From NCBI RefSeq assembly GCF_008064635.1, contig NZ_VRYZ01000001.1, forward strand, positions 558,001 to 622,000: a stretch of 64,000 nt of DNA, in the 5' to 3' direction. The notes under the pieces were generated by a model that worked only from the letters and a program-made list of their open reading frames with translations, searched no databases and had not been told where the DNA came from. The stretch comes from Parahaliea aestuarii (GTDB taxonomy: Bacteria > Pseudomonadota > Gammaproteobacteria > Pseudomonadales > Halieaceae). A program made the translations under genes and the position numbers. This document shows, in pieces, positions 37,355-45,464 of the stretch (position 1 is the first letter of the stretch; every line of letters begins with the position of its first letter).

Positions 37355-38233
37355 TCAGCGCGGCGCCAGGGTAGGCCCCGGTGGCACCGCCTGCGGGTCC
37401 CAGCGGGCGAGGGCGAAGTCCAGCAGGTTGCGCACGCCGCTGCAGTCGGGCGGGGGTGAGGGCTGGCCGAGATAGCCCAGCGCGGCGCGCAGGTTCGCTT
37501 CCGCCTTGCCGTCTTGCAGGGGCGGGGCGTGCGTCTGCTTGCTCAGTTTCTGGCCCTCGCGGTTAGTCAGTACCGGCAGATGGCCGTAGTCCGGCTGCGG
37601 GGCATTGAGCAGGGACTGCAGCCACAGCTGCCGCGGCGTGGAATCCAGCAGGTCGGAACCGCGCACGATATGGGTGATGCCCTGTGCCGCGTCATCCACC
37701 ACCACCGCCAGCTGGTAGGCGAACAGCTGGTCCTTGCGCCGTACCACAAAGTCGCGCAGTTGCTGCCCGATGGGCCAGCGCTGGTCGCCCTGCCAGCGAT
37801 CCTGCCAGTGGGCGACGAACTGCGACGCGACCGGCACACGCAGCGCGACCGGCGGCGGTGGTGTGTGTTGCCGGCATTCGCCACAGCAGTTGCCGGCGCT
37901 GTCGGTGGAGGCGCGGCTGCAGTGACAGGCGAAGAGGTCGCCGCTGCGCTGTAGCTGTTCCAGGGCGGAGAGATAGACTTCGCTGCGCTGACTCTGCCAC
38001 AGCACTGTCTCGTCCCAGTGCAGGCCGTGGGCTTCCAGGCTGTGCAGAATGGCATCGGCGGCGCCGGGTTGCTCCCGCGGCGGGTCGAGGTCTTCCATGC
38101 GCACCAGCCAGGTGCCGCCGGCGCGCCGGGCCTCCAGGTAGCTCGCCAGGGCGGCGATCAATGAACCCAGGTGCAGCGGGCCGGTGGGTGAGGGGGCGAA
38201 TCGACCCCGATAGGAGGCATCAGGTGCAGGCAT
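37355..38233 (-). CDS. gluQ: Glutamyl-Q tRNA(Asp) synthetase
   Basis: Truncated GluRS paralog that attaches glutamate to queuosine of tRNA-Asp. 292 aa, with RFAPSPTGPLHLGSL (HIGH), a Cys cluster for zinc (CHC... CCGEC, residues about 103–119), and a KLSKQ KMSKS-like motif. It lacks an anticodon-binding domain, as expected. Conserved neighbour of dksA in Pseudomonas-type genomes. 64 nt separate it from the CbrX-like gene. Confidence 0.95.
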   Translation of the reverse strand: MPAPDASYRGRFAPSPTGPLHLGSLIAALASYLEARRAGGTWLVRMEDLDPPREQPGAADAILHSLEAHGLHWDETVLWQSQRSEVYLSALEQLQRSGDLFACHCSRASTDSAGNCCGECRQHTPPPPVALRVPVASQFVAHWQDRWQGDQRWPIGQQLRDFVVRRKDQLFAYQLAVVVDDAAQGITHIVRGSDLLDSTPRQLWLQSLLNAPQPDYGHLPVLTNREGQKLSKQTHAPPLQDGKAEANLRAALGYLGQPSPPPDCSGVRNLLDFALARWDPQAVPPGPTLAPR

Positions 38234-38303
38234 GTGGGGGCAGCGCCGGGCGCAACGTTACCCGGGCAGGGGCCGCCCGGGTCGGGCGGCCGCAGGGTGG
38301 GCG

Positions 38304-38774
38304 TCAGCCCATCTCCTGCTTCTCCTTGATTTCGGCGAGGGTTTTGCAGTCGATGCAGAGCGTGGCGGTGGGGCGCGCTTCCAGGCGCTTGATGCCGATT
38401 TCCACGCCGCAGGCGTCGCAGAATCCGTAGTCGTCCTGGTCGATGCGCTCGATGGTGCCATCGATCTTCTTGATCAGTTTGCGCTCGCGGTCGCGGGTGC
38501 GCAGCTCCAGGCTGAACTCCTCTTCCTGAGTGGCGCGGTCCGCCGGATCCGGGAAGTTGGCCGCTTCGTCCTTCATGTGGGTCACGGTGCGATCCACTTC
38601 CTGCATCAGGTTGGCTTTCCAGTTCAGCAGAATGGCGCGGAAGTGGTCACGCTGTTTCTCGTTCATGTACTCCTCGCCGCGCTTTGGCTTGTACGGCACG
38701 AAGCTTTTGAACTCGGAGGGTTCCGCTTTTTTGGCGGCGGGTTTTGCGGTCGTTTTTTGCGCTGCTTTTGGCAT
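38304..38774 (-). CDS. dksA: DksA, RNA polymerase-binding stringent-response factor
   Basis: Coiled-coil/zinc-finger protein that with ppGpp modulates rRNA and amino-acid promoters. 156 aa. Lys/Ala-rich N-terminal extension, coiled-coil with [24 protein letters not shown] at the tip and the zinc site CDACG...CIDC near the C-terminus. Start MPKAAQKTT at 38774 (GGGAT upstream). Divergent from the aminotransferase gene, with about 200 nt between. Confidence 0.96.
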   Translation of the reverse strand: MPKAAQKTTAKPAAKKAEPSEFKSFVPYKPKRGEEYMNEKQRDHFRAILLNWKANLMQEVDRTVTHMKDEAANFPDPADRATQEEEFSLELRTRDRERKLIKKIDGTIERIDQDDYGFCDACGVEIGIKRLEARPTATLCIDCKTLAEIKEKQEMG

Positions 38775-38974
38775 GGTCAATATCCCACACTGCAAGATGG
38801 TTCAGGTGCTGCTGGACAGCAGTCCCAGGCGACGGGAGGCCGCCGCTCTCAAGCGCGCAGAAACTACCAGATATCACAGGGTGGTGCCACAAAAAATTTG
38901 GGCCGCTATGGGCCTTGTCAGCCCTTCGCGTGGCGCTGGTAGAATGGCCGGCCCAAACCTTCAAGGACGCCCCG

Positions 38975-40150
38975 ATGCCCAGTGTTTTCGAGCGCCGAGG
39001 CAGCGCCGCCCGGGTACGCGATATCGAGCCCTTTCGCGTGGTGGAAATCCTGACCCGCGCTACCGAGCTGGCTGCCAGTGGCCGCGATGTCGTCCACATG
39101 GCCGCCGGCGAACCGGATTTCGCTACCGCCGCGCCCATCGTCGAAGCGGGGCGCGCGGCCCTCGCCGCCGGCGCCACCCACTACTCCCAGCCCGCCGGCC
39201 TGCCGGCCCTGCGGGAGGCGCTGGCGCGCTACTATCAGGATGAGTACGGGCTGGATATCCCGCCCTCCCGCATTGTGGTGACCCCCGGCGCCTCCGGGGC
39301 CCTGTTGCTGCTGTCGGCCCTGTTGATGAACCCCGGCGAATCCCTGCTGATGAGCGACCCGGGTTATCCCTGCAACCGCCACTTCCTGCGCCTGGTGGAG
39401 GCCCGCGGCCAGCTGGTGCCCACCGGCCCGGAGACCCGCTACCAGCTCACGCCGGAACTGCTGGCCCGGCACTGGCAGCCGCACACTGCCGGCGCCTTGC
39501 TGGCCTCGCCGGCCAATCCCACCGGCAGCGTGCTGTCGCGGGAGGAACTGGCGGCCCTGGCGGCCGCCACCCGCGAGCGCGGTGGTTACCTGCTGGTGGA
39601 CGAGCTCTATCACGGTCTCGGCTACGATGTGGCCACTCCCTCGGTGCTGGAGGTGGACCCGGACGCGTTTGTCATCAACAGTTTTTCCAAGTACTTCGGC
39701 ATGACTGGTTGGCGCCTCGGCTGGCTGGTCGCCCCGGAGGCGGCGGTGCCGGAACTGGAAAAACTGGCCCAGAACCTGTTCATCTCCATGTCTACCATGG
39801 GCCAGTATGCGGCGCTGGCCTGTTTTGAGCCGGCTACCCGCATGATGCTGGACGAGCGCCGCGAACTGTTTCGCCAGCGCCGCGATTTCCTGCTGCCGGC
39901 GCTGCAGGAGATCGGCTTCGAAGTGCCCTGTACTCCCCAGGGCGCATTTTACATCTACGCCAACGCGGCCCGCTTCACCGACGACAGTCAGGCCTTCTGC
40001 CTGCAACTGCTGGAGGAGCACGGCCTCGCACTCACCCCGGGGCTGGACTTCGGCCACCACCGGGCCAGCGAGCACCTGCGCTTTTCCTACACCACCGGCC
40101 TCGAGCGGCTGGAGGTGGCGGTGGAGCGCCTGTCGAAGGTGCTGGCCTGA
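38975..40150 (+). CDS. Class I/II pyridoxal-phosphate aminotransferase
   Basis: PLP-dependent aminotransferase of 391 aa. It has the N-terminal GEPDF substrate loop, PxxG region (ASPANPTGS), the DELYHGL aspartate/tyrosine segment, the Schiff-base lysine NSFSKYFGMTGWRLGW and an arginine-containing C-terminal strand. It belongs to the broad aspartate/aromatic aminotransferase superfamily; the substrate is not clear. The stop overlaps the sfsA ATG by one base, so they form an operon. Confidence 0.93.
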   Translation: MPSVFERRGSAARVRDIEPFRVVEILTRATELAASGRDVVHMAAGEPDFATAAPIVEAGRAALAAGATHYSQPAGLPALREALARYYQDEYGLDIPPSRIVVTPGASGALLLLSALLMNPGESLLMSDPGYPCNRHFLRLVEARGQLVPTGPETRYQLTPELLARHWQPHTAGALLASPANPTGSVLSREELAALAAATRERGGYLLVDELYHGLGYDVATPSVLEVDPDAFVINSFSKYFGMTGWRLGWLVAPEAAVPELEKLAQNLFISMSTMGQYAALACFEPATRMMLDERRELFRQRRDFLLPALQEIGFEVPCTPQGAFYIYANAARFTDDSQAFCLQLLEEHGLALTPGLDFGHHRASEHLRFSYTTGLERLEVAVERLSKVLA

Positions 40151-40854
40151 TGGAGTTTGGCAAACTGGTGCAGGGCCGCCTGCTGCGGCGTTACAAGCGT
40201 TTTCTGGCGGATGTGGAGCTGCCGGGCGGCGCAGTGATCACCGCCCACTGTCCCAACACCGGCGCCATGACCGGCTGTATGCCCGAGGGGGCGCCGGTGT
40301 GGCTGTCGGTGAGCGACGCGAAAACCCGCAAGTACCCCCACACCTGGGAATTGGTGGACACCCCTGCAGGCCTCGCCTGCATCCACTCGGCGCTGGCCAA
40401 CAAGGTGGTGCGCGAGGGGTTTGAGAACGGCAAGGTCAAAGGCTTCGAGCAGTACCCGGCGTTGCGCAGCGAGGTGAAGTACGGCGCAGGCAGCCGCGCC
40501 GACCTGTTGCTGGAGGGCGATGCTGGCAGGGTCTTTGTGGAAGTGAAGTGCGTCACCCTGTATCGGCGGGACGACTGGGGCGCCTTTCCCGATGCCGTCA
40601 GCGATCGCGGTCGCAGGCATATTCGCGAACTGCAGGGGGTGATTGATGATGAGACCCGGGCACTGCTGCTGTTCTGCGTCTTCCACAGTGGCATTCACAG
40701 GGTCTGTGCCGCCGGGGATATCGACCCGAAGTATCGCGACGCCCTGGCAGAGGCGATGGCTGCCGGGCTGGAAGTGCAGGCCTACGCCGCCGAGGTAACC
40801 ACCCGCGGGCTCAGTCTGGCTCGCCGCCTGCCTTTCAGTCTCGACCCGGCCTGA
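40150..40854 (+). CDS. sfsA: SfsA family DNA/RNA-binding protein
   Basis: SfsA (sugar fermentation stimulation) homolog, 234 aa. N-terminal OB-like fold (GRLLRRYKRFLADVEL), CPNTGAMTGC, and a nuclease-like C-terminal domain (EVKYGAGSRADLLLEGD... VFVEVKCVTLY... FPDAVSDRGRRHIRELQ). Adjacent to dksA/gluQ as in Pseudomonas. Molecular role is unresolved in the family. Confidence 0.95.
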   Translation: MEFGKLVQGRLLRRYKRFLADVELPGGAVITAHCPNTGAMTGCMPEGAPVWLSVSDAKTRKYPHTWELVDTPAGLACIHSALANKVVREGFENGKVKGFEQYPALRSEVKYGAGSRADLLLEGDAGRVFVEVKCVTLYRRDDWGAFPDAVSDRGRRHIRELQGVIDDETRALLLFCVFHSGIHRVCAAGDIDPKYRDALAEAMAAGLEVQAYAAEVTTRGLSLARRLPFSLDPA

Positions 40855-40863
40855 GCTGAGGCC

Positions 40864-41178
40864 TCAGTCGAGGTAGATGTCGCCATTGCTCAGGGTAAAG
40901 GCCACGGCGCGCAAACTCTCGCCCAGGCAGGGGCCGGCCACGCACTCGCCGCTGTGGCTGAGGAACTCGGCTCCGTGGTGCTGGCACACCAGCAGCATGC
41001 CCTGGGACGCGGCTACTGAGCCGCCCATGGGGTCGAGTTCTGTGTTGGCGTGGGGGCAGCGGTTCTCGTAGAGAAAGAGCTCGCCGTCTTTCTTAACCGC
41101 CAGCAATGCCAGGTGATCCACCTGCAGGCTGGCGCTGCTGTTGTCGTCAATGTCGTCGATGTGGCCGATCCGGCTCAT
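40864..41178 (-). CDS. Rieske [2Fe-2S] ferredoxin-like protein
   Basis: A 104-aa small Rieske protein with ligand motif CPH (RCPHANTELDP) and CQHHG (VCQHHGAEF), spaced as in soluble Rieske ferredoxins. No signal peptide. Likely an electron carrier for an oxygenase or nitrite-type reductase elsewhere. It is convergent with sfsA (9 nt apart) and divergent from the M15 peptidase gene. Confidence 0.9.
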   Translation of the reverse strand: MSRIGHIDDIDDNSSASLQVDHLALLAVKKDGELFLYENRCPHANTELDPMGGSVAASQGMLLVCQHHGAEFLSHSGECVAGPCLGESLRAVAFTLSNGDIYLD

Positions 41179-41251
41179 GGGCTGCCCCGTTGTCGCTGAT
41201 TTTCCGCTGCGCTATTGTGCCGGCTGTTACCGCATTCGCAAGTTGTGTTCT

Positions 41252-41971
41252 ATGCCTTTCGCTATCGACCAGTTGACCGGTGTCGACGACAGCCATCTCG
41301 CTACTCTCCCCGAAGGCCATCGCCTGCACCCGGAGGTGGCGGCTGCCTGGCGGCGGCTGGCGCGGGACGCCCGCGATGCCGGATTCGCCCTCGCCATTGC
41401 CAGCAGCCACCGCAGCTTCGATCGGCAGAGTGCCATCTGGAATGCGAAAGCCGCGGGCCGGCGCGGCGTTCACGACGACGCCGGCAATCCGGTGGCCATG
41501 GCGGCGCTGGCGCCAGCGCAGCAGATGCATGCCATTTTGCGCTTCTCCGCTCTGCCCGGCACCTCGCGGCACCACTGGGGCACGGATCTCGACGTGTTCG
41601 ACGCCGCCGCCGTAGCTGCCGACTACCAGGTTCAGCTGACGCCGGACGAGGTGGCGCCCGGCGGGCCATTCGATGCCCTGCACAGCTGGCTCGACAGCCG
41701 CATGGCGGCGGGGGAGTCGCACGGCTTCTTCCGTCCCTACGCGCGGGATCGGGGCGGTGTGGCGCCGGAGCGCTGGCACCTGAGTTACGCGCCGCTGGCA
41801 CTGGACTGTGATGGCAAGATCGGGGCGGCCCAATTGTTGGCCTGCTGGGATCGGCACCTGCCGGACGGTCTGCTGCTGCGCCGCGCCATAGAAGCGGAGT
41901 TGGAAGAGCTGCTGGCGCGCTATGTGGCAGTGGCGGAGGGCTGGTGCCCGGGAGATATCCGCCGGCATTGA
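41252..41971 (+). CDS. M15-family D-alanyl-D-alanine/LD-carboxypeptidase (LdcB/VanY-like)
   Basis: A 239-aa zinc peptidase. Zinc motif SRHHWGTDLDVF (HxxxxxxD), the catalytic glutamate/His segment ERWHLSYAP, and SSHRSFDRQSAIWNAK upstream, all as in the LdcB/VanY group. No obvious signal peptide on the ATG at 41252 form, so a cytoplasmic muropeptide-recycling role is possible. The recycling ligase gene mpl nearby (44088) fits that. Ends at a hairpin shared with ppa. Confidence 0.88.
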   Translation: MPFAIDQLTGVDDSHLATLPEGHRLHPEVAAAWRRLARDARDAGFALAIASSHRSFDRQSAIWNAKAAGRRGVHDDAGNPVAMAALAPAQQMHAILRFSALPGTSRHHWGTDLDVFDAAAVAADYQVQLTPDEVAPGGPFDALHSWLDSRMAAGESHGFFRPYARDRGGVAPERWHLSYAPLALDCDGKIGAAQLLACWDRHLPDGLLLRRAIEAELEELLARYVAVAEGWCPGDIRRH

Positions 41972-41990
41972 GCGCGGCGGGAGGAGGGTA

Positions 41991-42012
41991 GGGCCGGCAG
42001 TGGAGCCGGCCC
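41991..42012. terminator. Bidirectional hairpin between the M15 peptidase gene and ppa
   Basis: Stem GGGCCGGC (41991–41998) / GCCGGCCC (42005–42012), loop AGTGGA, in the convergent gap. No strong T run on either strand, so a likely but weak terminator. Confidence 0.5.
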
Positions 42013-42025
42013 CGGTGATGCTCGC

Positions 42026-42565
42026 TTAGTGGCCTTCCGCCTTGGCGTAGGCGGCAACCGCTGCCTCGATGGCGGCGCGCGCATCGGCTGCGGTGCCCCA
42101 GCCGTCGACCTTCACCCATTTGCCGGGCTCAAGATCCTTGTAGTGCTCGAAGAAGTGGGTGATCTGCTGGATCAGCAGGGCCGGCAGATCCTCTGCTTCA
42201 TGGACATCGTTGTACAGCGGGCTCAGCTTCTTGGTGGGCACGGCGATCAGCTTGGCGTCTTCGCCGGCTTCGTCGCTCATTTGCAGGATGCCTACCGGGC
42301 GGCAGGGAATGACGCAGCCGGATACCACGGTGTGGGGAGTGTGCACCAGCACGTCCAGGGGGTCGCCGTCATCCGCCAGGGTGTTGGGGATGTAGCCGTA
42401 GTTGCAGGGGTAGAACATGGCGGCGGACATGAAACGGTCCACCATGATGGCGCCGCTCTCGTGATCCACTTCGTACTTGACCGGATCAGAGTGGGCCGGC
42501 ACTTCGATGATGACGTTGATTTCGTCGGGGATGTTCTTCCCCGGGGGTACCAGATTCAGGCTCAT
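42026..42565 (-). CDS. ppa: Soluble inorganic pyrophosphatase
   Basis: Family I PPase, 179 aa. Conserved [30 protein letters not shown], metal site [10 protein letters not shown] and the C-terminal [29 protein letters not shown]. Start [10 protein letters not shown] at 42565 (AGGTAAG upstream). It lies 64 nt downstream of the PPi-dependent phosphofructokinase gene on the same strand, so the genes consuming and hydrolysing PPi are neighbours. Confidence 0.97.
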   Translation of the reverse strand: MSLNLVPPGKNIPDEINVIIEVPAHSDPVKYEVDHESGAIMVDRFMSAAMFYPCNYGYIPNTLADDGDPLDVLVHTPHTVVSGCVIPCRPVGILQMSDEAGEDAKLIAVPTKKLSPLYNDVHEAEDLPALLIQQITHFFEHYKDLEPGKWVKVDGWGTAADARAAIEAAVAAYAKAEGH

Positions 42566-42629
42566 GAGCTTACCTATCGTTCGCAAACACTATGGGGTTG
42601 GGTTTTCGGGGCGCGGAGTATAGCAGGGC

Positions 42630-43892
42630 CTAGACCTTGAATGTACCGCGCAGCTTTTTCTCCACCGGCACCAGCTTGAGACGGGTATAGCTGGGCAGCC
42701 CGTTCCGGTACTCCGGGTAGGCCTCGCCGGCGATCAGCGGCGCCAGGTAGGTACGCGCAGCCTCGGTGATGGCAAAGCCGTCGCGGCTGATATAGCTGCG
42801 GGGCATTTTTTTCTCCACGTTGGCGACGTCTTTCAGGGGCGCCTCGCCGATGCTCCAGCTATAGCGCTTGCCCTTGCCGCGCACGATGGCGGGCATCACG
42901 GCGTTCTTGCCGGCGACGGCAAACTCCACCGCGGCCCTGCCCAGGGCGTAGGCCTGGTCGAGGTCGGTCTGGGAGGCGATGTGGCGGGCCGAGCGCTGCA
43001 GGTAATCGGCCACCGCCCAGTGGTACTTGTAGCCCAGCTCGGACTTGATCATCTGCGCGAGGGAGGGGGCCAGGCCGCCGAGCTGCTTGTGGCCGAAGGC
43101 GTCCACCACGCCGGAATCGGCCAGGAAAGTGCCGTCTTTATACTGGGCGCCCTCGCTGGCCACGATCACGCAGTAACCGTGCTTCTTCACCGTGCGCTTG
43201 ACCCGGGCCAGGAATTTTTCGCGGTTAAAGGCGATTTCCGGGAACAGGATGATGTGGGGGGCGTCGCCCTCTTCCTCGGCGGCCAGGCCCGCCGCCGCGG
43301 CAATCCAGCCGGCGTGGCGACCCATCACTTCCAGAATGAAGACCTTGGTGGAGGTCTCGCACATGGAGGCTACGTCCAGGGCGGCCTCACGGGTGGAGAT
43401 GGCCACGTACTTCGCGACGGAGCCGAAGCCCGGGCAGTTATCGGTCAGTGGCAGGTCGTTGTCGATCGTCTTCGGGACGTGGATGGCCTGGATCGGGTAG
43501 CCCATGGACTCGCTGAGCTGGGAGACCTTCAGGCAGGTGTCCGCGGAGTCGCCACCACCGTTGTAGAAGAAGTAGCCGATGTCGTGGGCCTTGAACACCT
43601 CGATCAGCCGCTCGTACTCGGCGCGGTTTTCCGCCAGACTTTTCAGCTTGTGACGGCAGGAGCCGAAGGCGCCGGCGGGGGTGGAGAGCAGGCCGCGAAT
43701 GGCTGCCTTGCTCTCTTTGCTGGTGTCGATGAGGTCTTCGCGCAGGGCGCCGATAATACCGTTGCGGCCGGCGTAGACCTTGCCGATATGCTTGCGGTGT
43801 TCGCGGGCGGTCTCGATCACGCCGCAGGCGGAGGCGTTGATGACGGCGGTGACGCCGCCTGATTGAGCGTAAAAAGCGTTCTTCCTGGCCAT
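42630..43892 (-). CDS. pfp: Pyrophosphate-dependent 6-phosphofructokinase
   Basis: Phosphorylates fructose-6-phosphate reversibly with PPi instead of ATP. 420 aa from the ATG at 43892. It has the N-terminal YAQSGGVTAVINAS glycine loop, YNGGGDSADT and, decisively, Lys in VPKTIDNDLPLTD where ATP-PFK has Gly, the marker of PPi use; MGRHAGWIAA follows. A frame extending far upstream, antisense to mpl, is not real. Divergent from mpl. Confidence 0.95.
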   Translation of the reverse strand: MARKNAFYAQSGGVTAVINASACGVIETAREHRKHIGKVYAGRNGIIGALREDLIDTSKESKAAIRGLLSTPAGAFGSCRHKLKSLAENRAEYERLIEVFKAHDIGYFFYNGGGDSADTCLKVSQLSESMGYPIQAIHVPKTIDNDLPLTDNCPGFGSVAKYVAISTREAALDVASMCETSTKVFILEVMGRHAGWIAAAAGLAAEEEGDAPHIILFPEIAFNREKFLARVKRTVKKHGYCVIVASEGAQYKDGTFLADSGVVDAFGHKQLGGLAPSLAQMIKSELGYKYHWAVADYLQRSARHIASQTDLDQAYALGRAAVEFAVAGKNAVMPAIVRGKGKRYSWSIGEAPLKDVANVEKKMPRSYISRDGFAITEAARTYLAPLIAGEAYPEYRNGLPSYTRLKLVPVEKKLRGTFKV

Positions 43893-44087
43893 GGCGGGGG
43901 GGTCCGTGGTCGGTGGGTGGGCGGGTATCTTCCCGCCTCGGAAAAAGCGCGCATCATACGCGAAAGGCGCGCCGGTGTGGACTGCCAGGGGAAGTATTAC
44001 CGCATCTTGCCGGCGCGCAAGGCGCGGCGCTGCAAGGCACAGGGGGCCGCGTGCTACACTCGACGCCGTCCGAATAAGGAGTGCCTG

Positions 44088-45464
44088 TTGAAAGCACATA
44101 TACACATTCTCGGTATTTGCGGCACCTTCATGGGCGGCATTGCCCTGCTGGCACGGGAACTGGGCTATCGCGTCACCGGCTCCGATGCCAGCGTCTATCC
44201 CCCGATGAGTACCCAGCTCGAAGCCGCCGGCATTGAGCTGATGCAGGGCTACCTGCCGGAACACCTGCAGCCTGCGCCGGACTGCGTGGTGGTGGGCAAT
44301 GCCATGACCCGCGGCAACCCGGCGGTGGAGTACATGCTCAACCGCGGCCTCAATTACAGCTCCGGCCCCCAGTGGCTGGCGGAGCATCTGTTGCACGGCA
44401 AGTGGGTGCTGGCGGTGTCCGGCACCCACGGCAAAACCACCACCAGCAGCCTGCTGGCCTGGATTCTGGAATACGCCGGCATGTCGCCGGGCTTCCTGAT
44501 CGGCGGAGTACCCGCCAATTTCGGCCAGTCGGCCCGCCGCGGCGACAGCGACTTCTTTGTGGTGGAAGCGGACGAGTACGACACGGCCTTCTTCGACAAG
44601 CGCTCCAAGTTCGTGCACTACCGCCCGCGCACCCTGGTCATCAATAACCTGGAATTCGACCACGCCGATATCTTCCCCGACCTCGCCGCCATCCAGCGCC
44701 AGTTCCACCACCTGGTACGCACGGTGCCGGGGGAGGGGCAGGTCATCCATCCCGCCGGCGCCGCCGCCGTGGACGCGGTGCTGGAACAGGGTTGCTGGAC
44801 CCCCACCGCCAGTTTCGCCCTGGACACTAGTGCCGACTGGCGGGCAGAGCCGCTGCAGGCTGACGGCTCCAGCTTTCTGCTGCGGGTGCCGGGGGCAGAG
44901 CCGGTGACGGTGGAGTGGGGCTTTCTCGGCCGCCACAATATTGAAAATGCGTTGGCTGCGGTGGCCGCCGCGCGCCACGTGGGCGTGCCGCCGGCGGTGG
45001 CCGGCGAGGCGCTGGCCGGGTTTCGCGGCGTCAAGCGCCGGCTGGAATTGCTCGGCAGCCCGAACGATGTCTATGTGTATGACGATTTCGCCCACCACCC
45101 CACGGCCATTGCCACGACCCTGGAGGGACTGCGCGCCCATGTCGGGCAGGGGCGGGTCATCGCCCTGGTGGAACCGCGCTCCAACACCATGCGCATGGGT
45201 TCCCACCGGGAAGCGCTGGCAGCCAGTACCGCCAGCGCCGACGCCGTGTACTGGTACCAGCCCCCGGGCATGGACTGGTCCCTGGAGAGTGTGGCGGCGG
45301 CCAGTCCGGTGCCGGCGCAGCTGTTCGACGATGTGGAGCAACTGGCAGCCGCGGTCGCGGCCCAGTCGAAAGCCGGCGATCGCGTGGTGATTATGAGTAA
45401 TGGCAGCTTCGGCGGTGTGCATCAGCGCCTGCTACAGGCACTGGAGAGCGGGCGGACCCCATGA
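44088..45464 (+). CDS. mpl: UDP-MurNAc:tripeptide ligase
   Basis: Recycles murein tripeptide onto UDP-MurNAc. 458 aa Mur-ligase: N-terminal Rossmann (IHILGICGTFMGGIALLARELGYRVTG), central ATPase (SGTHGKTTTSSLLAWILE), EADEYDTAFFDKRSKF, and a C-terminal ligase domain with VYDDFAHHPTAI. TTG start at 44088 with AAGGAG 6 nt upstream. The stop overlaps the start of the MMPL gene (ATGA), beginning a four-gene operon. Confidence 0.96.
   Translation: MKAHIHILGICGTFMGGIALLARELGYRVTGSDASVYPPMSTQLEAAGIELMQGYLPEHLQPAPDCVVVGNAMTRGNPAVEYMLNRGLNYSSGPQWLAEHLLHGKWVLAVSGTHGKTTTSSLLAWILEYAGMSPGFLIGGVPANFGQSARRGDSDFFVVEADEYDTAFFDKRSKFVHYRPRTLVINNLEFDHADIFPDLAAIQRQFHHLVRTVPGEGQVIHPAGAAAVDAVLEQGCWTPTASFALDTSADWRAEPLQADGSSFLLRVPGAEPVTVEWGFLGRHNIENALAAVAAARHVGVPPAVAGEALAGFRGVKRRLELLGSPNDVYVYDDFAHHPTAIATTLEGLRAHVGQGRVIALVEPRSNTMRMGSHREALAASTASADAVYWYQPPGMDWSLESVAAASPVPAQLFDDVEQLAAAVAAQSKAGDRVVIMSNGSFGGVHQRLLQALESGRTP

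Noticed and set aside
43893-45422. A 5' extension of pfp that would make a 930-aa fusion protein
   Set aside because: The extra ~510 codons are antisense to mpl and have no family similarity; the pfp family start MARKNAFYAQSGG fits the ATG at 43892.
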